Below, one piece after another: positions 54,781 through 63,478 of a stretch of 64,000 bases of DNA. The position numbers and the translations under genes are program-made. The notes beneath the pieces were generated by a model. That model had not been told where the DNA came from, made no database searches, and was given only the letters and a program-made list of their open reading frames with translations. Numbering within the stretch: the stretch's first letter is position 1; each line of letters opens with the position of its first letter. Origin of the DNA: Algoriphagus sp. PAP.12 (GTDB lineage Bacteria > Bacteroidota > Bacteroidia > Cytophagales > Cyclobacteriaceae); NCBI RefSeq assembly GCF_026652115.1, contig NZ_JAPPSQ010000002.1, positions 124,001 through 188,000 on the forward strand, in the 5' to 3' direction.

Positions 54781-56922
54781 ATGAAAAACTACAACAGAGT
54801 TTTCACTTTTTTCATATTCATTTTTTTGATTTCAATCTCCAACTCTTTCGCACAGGAAGAAAATGAATATGATCAGATTTTAGGGAAAATATATAGAGAA
54901 TATCAAAGCTCCCCAAGAGTTTCGGATCTAAATAAAGAAGCTAAAATATTAATGGCGTCCCTCAAATCCAATGGATCATGGGAAGGAATTAATTATAAAG
55001 ACCAAGCTGGAACACGTTGGCAGCCTGACAAGCATTTAAAGCAATTAGGAATCTTGGTCAAAGCCTATACTAGGACAACCAGTGATTTATATGAATCCTC
55101 AGATCTTTATGACAAAATAATTACTGCCATGAACTATTGGGTCAACCTAAACCCAGCTCCAAAATCAAGCAATTGGTGGTGGTTGAGTATAAGTGTTCCT
55201 AAAGAAATTGGAAATATGTTGGCTTCAATGCGGTTTGGAAAAAAGAAGGTCCCTCAAGATCTTGAAAAAAAGCTTATCGAATGGATGAATAAGACAGTTT
55301 CAATTACCAAATCTCCGGGTAAAGATGGGGCCAACCTCACAGATATGGCTCAACATAGGATAATGCAAGCAGCACTCACCAAAAATGAAGAATTATTATC
55401 TCAAACGGTCCATTTGACATCTGAATCCATCAAATTCTCCAATGGAGACGGAATCCAAAAGGATTATTCTTTTCATGCGCATGGTCCCGAATTGTATATC
55501 CATGGTTATGGAATGGAATATTTATCGGGCATTCGAAATATTCAAGTCTATGTTCAAGGAACCAGGTTTTCCTATACAACTGAGCAAATGGATTTGATCT
55601 CAGATTTTGTAAAAAAAGGGTACCTCCAAGTAATCCGAGGAAAATACCTTGACTACAGTGTCATAGGAAGGGGGATCGCAAGAAATAATGCCAGTCGAAC
55701 AAATTCTACTTTAATCAAAAACTTGAAAGCGATAGTTCCAGACGGGGACAATCCAGCCTATGAAAATGCCATCAAAAGAATAGATGGTGATGAACCTCCT
55801 AATTTTGGAGTAGAGCCCTCAAATACACATTATTGGAGATCGGATTATACCGTACATAATCGGCCGGGATTTATGGCAACAGTAAATATTGCATCAAATA
55901 GGAGCATAAGAACGGAATCTGGTAATGGAGAAAATCTTGTAGGACAATTTTTGACAGAGGGGGCTATGTATTTAGCAACAGGAGGAAATGAATACTTCAA
56001 TATTTTTCCTGTATGGAAATGGTATATGATTCCTGGCACCACTACGCCAGCAGTAAAAAATCTGAAAAAAAGAACCAATTGGGTAGCTGTTAAAGGATTA
56101 GCTGACTTTGTAGGTGGAGTTAGTGATGGACTAAATGGTGTCACAACTTTTGCAATGGATGCTTATGAAACCAAAGCTAAAAAAGGCTGGTTTTTCTTTG
56201 ATGATAAAGTCATTTGCTTAGGCGCTGAGATTTCAGCAAACCGAGATGAACCAATTTATACCACAATCAATCAATCTCTCCAAAAAGGGGATGTTCAATA
56301 TTCTGAAAATGTAATTTTTGAAAAATTAACTGAACCAGAGCATCATTTCAAACAAGGTATAAAGTGGGCATTTCACGATGAGATCGCCTACTTCTTTCCT
56401 CAATCCCAGGACATTTGGTTATCTGCAAAGTCTCAATCTGGTTCTTGGAAAGAAATTAATTCCAATTCCTCAGATAAAGTGATTGAAATGGATGTTTTTT
56501 CTCTTTGGATCGATCACGGTAAAAACCCTAAAAATGATAGTTACGAATACATTATCATTCCTGGTATTGAATCTCCAGATGCTATTTCATCTGCTTCTGT
56601 TTCATCAATAGAAATTGTAGAAAACTCCTCCGATATTCAGGCTGTTTGGGATAATTCTAACAAGCTTTTGGGAGTAGTATTTTATAAAAAGGGCAAATTG
56701 GAATGGGATGGAAATACTATAAGCATAGACCAACCGGGCGTAGTCCTTGCCTGCCAAACAAATGATAATGAATGGACCATAAATTATGCTGATCCTACCC
56801 AAAAACTTACTGGATCTGTAAAAGCAGAAATAAAAATTGATTCGAACTCAGAAAGTCTAAATTTCCAATTACCTACAGGAAATATGGCGGGATCTACAGT
56901 TTCTGAAAAAGTAAGTTTCTAA
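54781..56922 (+). CDS. Polysaccharide lyase family 8 (chondroitin/hyaluronan/xanthan lyase type)
   Basis: 713 residues with signal peptide (cut after SFAQ). An (alpha/alpha) toroid (about 30-370) and antiparallel beta domains follow. The family catalytic set lines up, at a constant offset, with chondroitin AC lyase: Asn185 (GANLTDMA), His234 (HAHG), Tyr243 (HGYG), Arg297 and Arg301 (GRGIARNN) and Glu379 (RTESGNGEN). Hence uronic-acid-containing polysaccharide is cleaved by beta-elimination; the exact substrate (chondroitin, hyaluronan or xanthan-like) cannot be told. It stands alone, ending one base before the convergent Nudix-like regulator, with no SusCD pair near. Confidence 0.92.
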   Translation: MKNYNRVFTFFIFIFLISISNSFAQEENEYDQILGKIYREYQSSPRVSDLNKEAKILMASLKSNGSWEGINYKDQAGTRWQPDKHLKQLGILVKAYTRTTSDLYESSDLYDKIITAMNYWVNLNPAPKSSNWWWLSISVPKEIGNMLASMRFGKKKVPQDLEKKLIEWMNKTVSITKSPGKDGANLTDMAQHRIMQAALTKNEELLSQTVHLTSESIKFSNGDGIQKDYSFHAHGPELYIHGYGMEYLSGIRNIQVYVQGTRFSYTTEQMDLISDFVKKGYLQVIRGKYLDYSVIGRGIARNNASRTNSTLIKNLKAIVPDGDNPAYENAIKRIDGDEPPNFGVEPSNTHYWRSDYTVHNRPGFMATVNIASNRSIRTESGNGENLVGQFLTEGAMYLATGGNEYFNIFPVWKWYMIPGTTTPAVKNLKKRTNWVAVKGLADFVGGVSDGLNGVTTFAMDAYETKAKKGWFFFDDKVICLGAEISANRDEPIYTTINQSLQKGDVQYSENVIFEKLTEPEHHFKQGIKWAFHDEIAYFFPQSQDIWLSAKSQSGSWKEINSNSSDKVIEMDVFSLWIDHGKNPKNDSYEYIIIPGIESPDAISSASVSSIEIVENSSDIQAVWDNSNKLLGVVFYKKGKLEWDGNTISIDQPGVVLACQTNDNEWTINYADPTQKLTGSVKAEIKIDSNSESLNFQLPTGNMAGSTVSEKVSF

Positions 56923-57627
56923 TTATTCTCCTTTAAAGCTATACAAATACGGAGCTTTGTGAGATCCTCCTGAAAAGAGCTTTTCATGTCTTTCCAAAAT
57001 CCCCAAACCAAGCATCTTCCTTTGGAAATTGGCTCTGTTTAGGTTTTCTCCCAAGATCGCTTCGTAAACTGTTTGTAATTCTTTCATCGTAAATCTTTCT
57101 GGCAACAGATTTACTGAAAGCAGCTTTTGATCCAAATGAGTCCTCAAATGCTCTAAAGCCTTTTCTACAATAAAATTGTGATCAAAAATCAATTCAGGGA
57201 TTTGATCTATTGCATACCAACCTATTGAATCAGAGAGCATGTCCTTTTTAGGCTCAACTTTTTCATAATCTATCAATGCATAGTAAGCCACTGAAATAAA
57301 TCGATCCAACATCCAGTAATCATCCGGAACATCTTGATTTCTGGCTTTAAAAATCTTCTTCATGACCTCTGGCTTCACTCGCTCCATAGATCCAAAAGTG
57401 TGAAACTGCTCTAAATAAACTTCGTCCAATCCAGTTCTTTCTCTAAGCCCTCTTTGTACTGCATTATCCAAAGCCTCATCTATTTTCACAAAACCACCTG
57501 GCAACGCAAACCAACCAGTATTATGGTATTCCATCAACAAGATCTTGAGTTGATCTCCCGAAAATCCAAATACAACTGAATCATAAGCAATGTGGGGAAG
57601 AAAGTCTTTTGGGTCTGGCTTGTTCAT
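56923..57627 (-). CDS. Nudix-domain transcriptional regulator (NrtR/AraR-like)
   Basis: 234 residues: a Nudix domain (about 12-150) and a C-terminal winged helix (about 160-234, LLPERFTMKELQTVYEAILGENLNRANFQRKMLGLGIL). The Nudix box reads GGFVKIDEALDNAVQRGLRERTG; the required catalytic glutamates at its second half are changed (Gly60 and Arg64), so hydrolase activity is unlikely. This is how NrtR/AraR-type regulators look: an effector-binding Nudix fold plus DNA-binding helix; the AraR branch controls arabinose use in Bacteroides. It sits between PL8 and a carboxylesterase gene, divergent from the latter; the effector here is unknown. Confidence 0.85.
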   Translation of the reverse strand: MNKPDPKDFLPHIAYDSVVFGFSGDQLKILLMEYHNTGWFALPGGFVKIDEALDNAVQRGLRERTGLDEVYLEQFHTFGSMERVKPEVMKKIFKARNQDVPDDYWMLDRFISVAYYALIDYEKVEPKKDMLSDSIGWYAIDQIPELIFDHNFIVEKALEHLRTHLDQKLLSVNLLPERFTMKELQTVYEAILGENLNRANFQRKMLGLGILERHEKLFSGGSHKAPYLYSFKGE

Positions 57628-57708
57628 GGGCTTTTTCTAATAAATAATCTAGGATTTCAATCGAATTGCTAGTACTATTGTCTCTATTCGAAACAATAAT
57701 CCCAATCT

Positions 57709-59346
57709 ATGAAATCATATCTAGTTTTCTTTCTAATTATGGTGATTTTACAAGCAAGTTCAATAGAAACTTCTGCTCAGATCAATAACTCCTTTGATGT
57801 CCAAACGAAAATCAAAAATGGAACGATTGAAGGAATGTATGACACCAAAACCGGAGTACAAAAATATCTAGGTATTCCATTTGCGCAACCGCCTGTAGGT
57901 GATTTAAGATGGAAAGCTCCACTTCCGGCAAAAAATTGGTCTGGAATCAAAGAGACAAAGCACTTTGGTCCTCGTGCGATGCAAGCTCCTGTTTTCGGGG
58001 ATATGAATTTCCGTTCCGATGGAATCAGTGAGGATTGTCTGTACCTCAATGTCTGGACTCCTGTGAAAAGGAACACTAAAGACCTACCAGTTCTAGTCTA
58101 CTTCTATGGTGGTGGATATGTCGCTGGAGATGGTTCAGAACCTCGATATGATGGTGAAAGTATGGCCCAAAAAGGTATCGTAGTAGTAACAGTGAATTAC
58201 AGATTGGGAATTTTTGGATTCTATTCACATCCTGAATTAAGTGCAGAAAGCAACTACAAAGGATCTGGAAATTACGGTTTGCTGGACCAAAACATGGCAT
58301 TGCAATGGGTGAAAGAAAACATTGCTGCATTTGGTGGAGATCCTAAAAAAGTAACCATAGCAGGAGAATCTGCAGGTTCGATTTCTGTCAGCTATCAGAT
58401 GGCTTCTCCCCTTTCCAGAGATCTGATAGCAGGAGCAATTGGAGAAAGTGGTGCAGGAATCAACCCTACCTTGGCTCCTATGCCATTGAACGAAGCTGAA
58501 GTAGTGGGGAAAGAGTTTGCCGAAAATGCTGGCATCAATTCCTTGGCAGAATTAAGAGCAATGTCCACTAAAGAAATCTATGAAATCTACAATGAATCCG
58601 GCAGATTTGGGTTTCCCGTTACTATTGATGGGTATTTCCTTCCAAAAACATTGCCCGAGATTTTTGAAGCAAAAGAGCAGGCCCAAGTCCCATTGATGGC
58701 TGGATGGAACTCCGCTGAGATTCCTGGAATGGCTTTTATGCAGGGAAAACCTTATACCAAAGAGGCATTTATAGAAAAGGTCAAAGAAACCTATCCGGAG
58801 CAGTGGGAAGAAGTATTGGCTTTACATCCTCATCAATCTCCTGAAGAAGTAGAATGGGCAGCGACGAATTTAGCAGCTGATAGATTTATCGCATATTCTA
58901 CCTGGAAGTGGTTGGATTTGCAGGCAAAAAATTCAGATCAACCTGTTTATCGCTATTTGTATAGCAAACTCAGACCTGAGTTGAAAAATCAAGATCTGAT
59001 TCCTGGACTGGCGGGAGGAACAATGGAGAGAAATGGTCAAGAGGCTCCAAAGGCTTTGGGAGCTCCCCATGCTTGCGAAATAGAATATGCAATGGGCAAC
59101 CTACCTTTGGTGCATGAGTATGCTTGGACAGCGGATGACTATGCAGTATCCAAACAATTCCAAAATTACTTTGCAAACTTTATCAAAACAGGCAATCCAA
59201 ATGGAGAAGGTTTAGTAAATTGGAACCCTGTAAAAGGAAATGATCCCCACCCACCCTATTTGGTCATCGATGTGGTGAGTGAAGAAAAGAAATCAGAAGT
59301 AGAGCCGAGATATCAATTTCACGACCTATACTTCAATAAAAAATAA
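57709..59346 (+). CDS. Type-B carboxylesterase
   Basis: 545 residues with a signal peptide (cut after SAQ). Features of the carboxylesterase/lipase family: YLGIPFAQPPVGDLRWKAP, EDCLYLNVWTP, the oxyanion hole YFYGGGYVAGDG, and the nucleophile GESAGS with Ser221; the C-terminal His is in the GAPHACEIEYAMGN region. Exported, so it likely hydrolyses esters in the periplasm, perhaps on acetylated or feruloylated material or lipids. It is divergent from the Nudix-like regulator with an 81-base gap, which makes it a plausible regulated target. Confidence 0.9.
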   Translation: MKSYLVFFLIMVILQASSIETSAQINNSFDVQTKIKNGTIEGMYDTKTGVQKYLGIPFAQPPVGDLRWKAPLPAKNWSGIKETKHFGPRAMQAPVFGDMNFRSDGISEDCLYLNVWTPVKRNTKDLPVLVYFYGGGYVAGDGSEPRYDGESMAQKGIVVVTVNYRLGIFGFYSHPELSAESNYKGSGNYGLLDQNMALQWVKENIAAFGGDPKKVTIAGESAGSISVSYQMASPLSRDLIAGAIGESGAGINPTLAPMPLNEAEVVGKEFAENAGINSLAELRAMSTKEIYEIYNESGRFGFPVTIDGYFLPKTLPEIFEAKEQAQVPLMAGWNSAEIPGMAFMQGKPYTKEAFIEKVKETYPEQWEEVLALHPHQSPEEVEWAATNLAADRFIAYSTWKWLDLQAKNSDQPVYRYLYSKLRPELKNQDLIPGLAGGTMERNGQEAPKALGAPHACEIEYAMGNLPLVHEYAWTADDYAVSKQFQNYFANFIKTGNPNGEGLVNWNPVKGNDPHPPYLVIDVVSEEKKSEVEPRYQFHDLYFNKK

Positions 59347-59375
59347 ACCAGCTACCCGATTCATTTATAGGGTAC

Positions 59376-59409
59376 GGGCCATCCAGAAATGGGTGGCCTT
59401 TCTTTTTTT
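59376..59409 (+). terminator. Terminator of the carboxylesterase gene
   Basis: 8-bp stem GGCCATCC/GGGTGGCC (59377-59384 with 59391-59398; one G-U pair) followed by TTTCTTTTTTT. Confidence 0.8.
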
Positions 59410-59547
59410 CAAGGTTAAAATTGAAAAATTCTTTTCGAAACTTATAGAACTAAACAACTGACTAAAAGACCATTTGAAGAATATTAGCTAAACAAAACGT
59501 CCACATTCGTATATTCAGTCTTCCACAAACCAGCAACCTTTACTAAG

Positions 59548-60297
59548 ATGAAAAAGTCTCTACTCCTATTAATCTTTTCTGTTCTTTTCTTCGCAGCTTC
59601 CTATGCTCAAGACCAGTACATTTTCCCTTTTGGAAGTGGCCCCAATAAGTTGTTTATCAATGAAATCATCAAGCTAACGGGCAAAGAAAAACCTAAGATT
59701 TGTTTCTTGCCAACAGCCTCAGGCGATAGTGAAAGAAACATCATTCGCTGGTATGAACTGGTTTCTGATCTATCGGTAGAACCTTCTGTTCAACGAGTTT
59801 GGATTAGTTCTTACAATCAAAAGCAGACATTCGAAGAGGTGCTATTGAATGTGGATGCAATTGTAGTAGGAGGAGGAAACACACTAAATATGATGGCAAT
59901 TTGGAAAGCCCAGGGAATCGATGTGGTACTAAAAAAAGCCTTAGAAAAGGGAATTGTTTTGGCCGGAGGAAGTGCCGGATCTCTTTGTTGGTTTGAAAAT
60001 GGAACCACAGATTCTCGTCCAATTGAACTGAGTGTGGTGGAAGGGTTGGGTTTTCTACCCTATAGCCATAGCCCACATTATGATGCGGAAGAGTATCGAA
60101 GACCTCTATATGAGAAAAACATCGCCAATGGCATTTTCAAAGCCGGCTATGCCATGGACAATAATGCAGGAATCATTTTCAAAAATGGAAAGCCTTTCAA
60201 AGTAGTTTCCATTGACGAAAATCATAACAGTTACTTCGTTTCTATCAAAGATGGCAAAGTTGTAGAGGAGAAATTGGAAGCTGTTATTTTGAGGTAG
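59548..60297 (+). CDS. Exported S51-family peptidase (peptidase E/cyanophycinase-like)
   Basis: 249 residues. Signal peptide (cut after SYA). It has the S51 pattern: KICFLPTASGD, VVGGGNTLNMMAIWK, the nucleophile in LAGGSAGSLCWF, LPYSHSPHYDAEEYR (His) and GYAMDNNAGIIF. Cytoplasmic peptidase E cleaves Asp-X dipeptides; an exported relative may cleave isopeptides or similar. A weak hairpin (60319-60348) follows the stop. Confidence 0.85.
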   Translation: MKKSLLLLIFSVLFFAASYAQDQYIFPFGSGPNKLFINEIIKLTGKEKPKICFLPTASGDSERNIIRWYELVSDLSVEPSVQRVWISSYNQKQTFEEVLLNVDAIVVGGGNTLNMMAIWKAQGIDVVLKKALEKGIVLAGGSAGSLCWFENGTTDSRPIELSVVEGLGFLPYSHSPHYDAEEYRRPLYEKNIANGIFKAGYAMDNNAGIIFKNGKPFKVVSIDENHNSYFVSIKDGKVVEEKLEAVILR

Positions 60298-60379
60298 GTT
60301 TTGTATGGAATAGCCCCTGAATTCCCAAATTAATAATTTTCGGAATTCAAAATTTCACTTTTTGAATAATTTGATTTTA

Positions 60380-60616
60380 ATGCCTATGAATGAAATAGAA
60401 TTAATATATGCGGAATTGATTTTCAGTTTATTAAAATCAAAATGGGTTTATAATGAGCAAATATTGATAGATGATATCAAATCAAAGGCAAAAATAGATG
60501 GAACCCCAAATATCCAGGAAATGAAGCACCTAATTTCATTTAAGCAGGAAATGAATATTGTTAAAAGAAATGTTTTTGGATCTAAAACTCATGTTTCATT
60601 GCAATGGAAGCATTGA
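60380..60616 (+). CDS. Small hypothetical protein
   Basis: 78 residues from the ATG at 60380 (ATG at 60386 also possible; the frame reaches a TTG at 60362). Mostly helical with a basic middle part (IDDIKSKAKIDGTPNIQEMKHL) and no membrane segment. Not recognised. It overlaps the next small gene by 13 bases. It may be an unannotated small regulator or toxin-antitoxin-like partner. Confidence 0.4.
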   Translation: MPMNEIELIYAELIFSLLKSKWVYNEQILIDDIKSKAKIDGTPNIQEMKHLISFKQEMNIVKRNVFGSKTHVSLQWKH

Positions 60617-60819
60617 AATTCTCATCTTTTAATCAAGCCAAAACACACTTTGATATTATAAACAATAAAAAATCAAAGATGATTGATCTAGAAATTAAAA
60701 GAGCGGAGAACGATATTTGGTGGGGAACTTGGGGAAAACTAGTCTCTATAATTGGTACATTTTTAGGAATAATACTTGGTGCAATTGCAAATCAATATAA
60801 TTGGTTTGGGCTATTTTAA
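60604..60819 (+). CDS. Small single-membrane-helix protein
   Basis: 71 residues. A basic N-terminal half (NKKSKMIDLEIKRAE) precedes one membrane helix (LVSIIGTFLGIILGAIANQY). Not recognised. The overlap with the preceding gene suggests the pair is translated together. Confidence 0.4.
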   Translation: MEALKFSSFNQAKTHFDIINNKKSKMIDLEIKRAENDIWWGTWGKLVSIIGTFLGIILGAIANQYNWFGLF

Positions 60820-60931
60820 ACACAAAGTGACTTTGGTTAATAAATAAACCAATATATTATTCTATATTTTTTCATATTATTTTTGAATAAAAAGGTTTTT
60901 GATGTCACAAATCTGAACCCCTCTTCAATTT

Positions 60932-63190
60932 TCAAATATCCCTATTCCCTGCAAAAACCATCTTGAGGGTTCCGTAGTCATACTTGTTTTGAAAGTGCTC
61001 ACGAAGCTCCTTTATAGTCTTAAACTTCTCCAAGCTTGCCATAATCTCTATGATCACTTCCTGAGGCAAGCAATCCTCCAATTCAAATCTTCCTGCAGCA
61101 ATTGCTTCTGCCATATGGCTTTTGATCGTAGAAGGTGCCAGTCCTCTTTCCATGGCAATTGCCTCAATATTTTTACCGGATTCGAAGAGTTGGAAGGTCA
61201 CTTCTTGAGAATCTCCTTTTTGTCTTTTAGGTGATGCAGCTCCCTTTTTTCGCTTGCCGGTTTTGGATTTAATAGCCTTGAGTTTTTCTTCAGAAATCTC
61301 TTTTGCACGCAAGAAAAACTGCTTTCGTAGATCCTGAATTGCCTGCTCCACATTTTGCATTTTCCCAGGAACTTCTCCATTGCTGACAGCATTGACGATG
61401 TTTCTTATTTTACTGATATCCAAATACTTTCGCAATATCAACTCTTCAATAGCTTCCAATTCTTCTTGAATCTTTTGAGTCTTGGTAAAACTGGAAACCA
61501 TCGTCAATTGAAGTGCTATTTCCTGCAATCGGTTGGCTAAGAAATTCCGGTAGTACTCCCCTCCTTTATCCAATCTTTCATTGAGTTTTTCAAAGTCCCC
61601 CTCATGCAATAAATACAACAATTGTCTGCTAAACTTCTGAGTTACCTCCGATTCTCCTCGAAATTTCTCCAACATCTTCGGCATCGTAGCCTGCATATCC
61701 TCATCTTCAAATTCCATGGTTCCATGCTGGTCCTTGGTATGCTGACTGAGTTCACGGATAATCGGCGTAAAGTTAAACGTCAATTCCAGCAACTGATGAA
61801 GGTATCTTTTCTGATGAATCTGAAGCAATTCTCCCAGCTTTTGATGGGCTTTAGAACCAGAAGAAAACTCAACAACCTGCTGATCGGAATGCACCAAATT
61901 GGATTGTATTCTACTTCTCAGGAATAGCCCATCCAAACTTCTCAATCTACTCAATGCCACATACACCTGTCCCGGAGCAAAAGCTTTCCCCACATCAATG
62001 ATTGCCTTATCAAATGTCAAACCCTGGCTTTTGTGAACAGTTACCGCCCAGGCGAGTTTGACAGGGAAATGAGAATAGGTTCCCACCACTTCTTCATCCA
62101 ATTCCTTCGTATCTGGATTCAATACATACTTTTTGTTTTCCCAGGTTTCCTTTCTCAGCACATACTCTCTATCCTCATCCTTCATGATAACAGTGACTGA
62201 GTCTTTGGACAATTCAGTGACAGTGGCCAGTTTTCCATTGAAATAAGATGCCATTCCGGAGCTGTCATTTTTGACAAACATGATCTGAGCACCTTCTCTT
62301 AGTTCCAATGTTTCAGGCAATGGATAAAGCGATTCTGGAAAATCTCCTTCCACCTCAGCTCGATAAAAGAAAGTCTTACTTTCCAAGGCATCCAACTCAC
62401 TTTGATTGATTTGATCTGCTTTATAATTATGGGTGGTAATCGTGATGCAGTCTTTTTCAGCCTGAATCTCAGCGGCACTTTTATAATGTCTATTCAAAAG
62501 GCGGACATCCTCATCTGTCAGTTGATTATCCCTCAAGTGATTGAGCAAATCAATAAACACATGATCCTGCTGACGGAAAATCTTGTCCAACTCCAGATAG
62601 ACCAAACCTGAATTCTGAAGAGCTTTCGCCTCAAAGAAATGAATGCTGTTATAAAAACGATTTAAAACTCCCCATTCTTGGTCTCTCACAATCGGAGGCA
62701 ACTGATACAAATCGCCAATCAGAAGAACCTGAACCCCTCCAAATGGCTCATTGAAATTACCTTTAACACTCTTCAAGCGATAATCAATCGCATCCAGTAC
62801 ATCGGCTCTCAGCATACTGACCTCATCAATCACCAACAAATCAATGGCTCTGAGTACTGATTTCCTCACTTTATTGAGCGGATGTTTTCTTCCCAAAGTA
62901 TGCTGGGTAAAGAATCCATATTGATCGGTATAATTGCCTTCTGGCTCACGAACAGGCAGAAAACTACCCAAAGGCAATAAGAACTGAGAATGAATTGTCA
63001 CACCTCTTGCATGCAAAGCAGCTATACCTGTTGGAGCCACCACCACATAATTTTTATGAGTTTCCTTGGCTAGATTTCTCAGAAAAGTCGTCTTCCCCGT
63101 TCCTGCTTTCCCTGTCAAAAAAATCGGAGCTGAGGTACTATTTACAAATTGAGCTGCAAGCTTGAGTTTGTCGGTGGTAATGTCGGTCAT
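60932..63190 (-). CDS. Pif1-like superfamily 1 helicase with C-terminal HTH domain
   Basis: 752 residues. Walker A is TGKAGTGKTTFLRNLA, followed by VVVAPTGIAALHARGVTIHSQFLL (motif Ia), LLVIDEVSMLRADVLDAI (motif II), GGVQVLLIGDLYQLPPI (motif III) and WAVTVHKSQGLTFDKAIID with VYVALSRLRSLDGLFLRS (motifs V and VI). The last about 110 residues contain a helix-turn-helix domain (TFQLFESGKNIEAIAMERGLAPSTIKSHMAE) of the kind fused to helicases in Bacteroidota. It is a DNA helicase acting 5'-3' by family inference. A TAnnTTTG box lies 38 bases before the start. Confidence 0.92.
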   Translation of the reverse strand: MTDITTDKLKLAAQFVNSTSAPIFLTGKAGTGKTTFLRNLAKETHKNYVVVAPTGIAALHARGVTIHSQFLLPLGSFLPVREPEGNYTDQYGFFTQHTLGRKHPLNKVRKSVLRAIDLLVIDEVSMLRADVLDAIDYRLKSVKGNFNEPFGGVQVLLIGDLYQLPPIVRDQEWGVLNRFYNSIHFFEAKALQNSGLVYLELDKIFRQQDHVFIDLLNHLRDNQLTDEDVRLLNRHYKSAAEIQAEKDCITITTHNYKADQINQSELDALESKTFFYRAEVEGDFPESLYPLPETLELREGAQIMFVKNDSSGMASYFNGKLATVTELSKDSVTVIMKDEDREYVLRKETWENKKYVLNPDTKELDEEVVGTYSHFPVKLAWAVTVHKSQGLTFDKAIIDVGKAFAPGQVYVALSRLRSLDGLFLRSRIQSNLVHSDQQVVEFSSGSKAHQKLGELLQIHQKRYLHQLLELTFNFTPIIRELSQHTKDQHGTMEFEDEDMQATMPKMLEKFRGESEVTQKFSRQLLYLLHEGDFEKLNERLDKGGEYYRNFLANRLQEIALQLTMVSSFTKTQKIQEELEAIEELILRKYLDISKIRNIVNAVSNGEVPGKMQNVEQAIQDLRKQFFLRAKEISEEKLKAIKSKTGKRKKGAASPKRQKGDSQEVTFQLFESGKNIEAIAMERGLAPSTIKSHMAEAIAAGRFELEDCLPQEVIIEIMASLEKFKTIKELREHFQNKYDYGTLKMVFAGNRDI

Positions 63191-63227
63191 TTGGTAATCT
63201 TTGAAAAAATCCGTCTGGATTAAAGAA

Positions 63228-63235
63228 CAAAACTA
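63228..63235 (-). promoter_or_regulatory. Candidate promoter -7 element of the helicase gene
   Basis: TAGTTTTG on the minus strand matches TAnnTTTG exactly, giving a predicted transcription start about 31 bases before the ATG at 63190. A -33 TTG is not obvious. Confidence 0.38.
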
Positions 63236-63478
63236 AAAGGAATAAACCTTGAAGCCATTAATCTCACAATTTTAAATAGTGTTGAATTATTCCAGCAATG
63301 AATCTATATAAGATAATAATAGTCCTATGGCTTTAACTAAAATCAATTAAATAATTAGGTTGAAGCCGGGTCAAAAAGTTTTTTTGTGATCCACTAGGTA
63401 AAGCAGGTGGCTTTCCAATCTATTTTGTCCAATATTATATCTCTCTTCTTCTATCTCGAATCCTTAATCTCTTTTTTC

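Noticed and set aside
60319..60348. Hairpin GAATTCC/GGAATTC after the S51 peptidase gene
   Set aside because: 17-base loop and only a weak T-rich stretch several bases later; not a convincing terminator.
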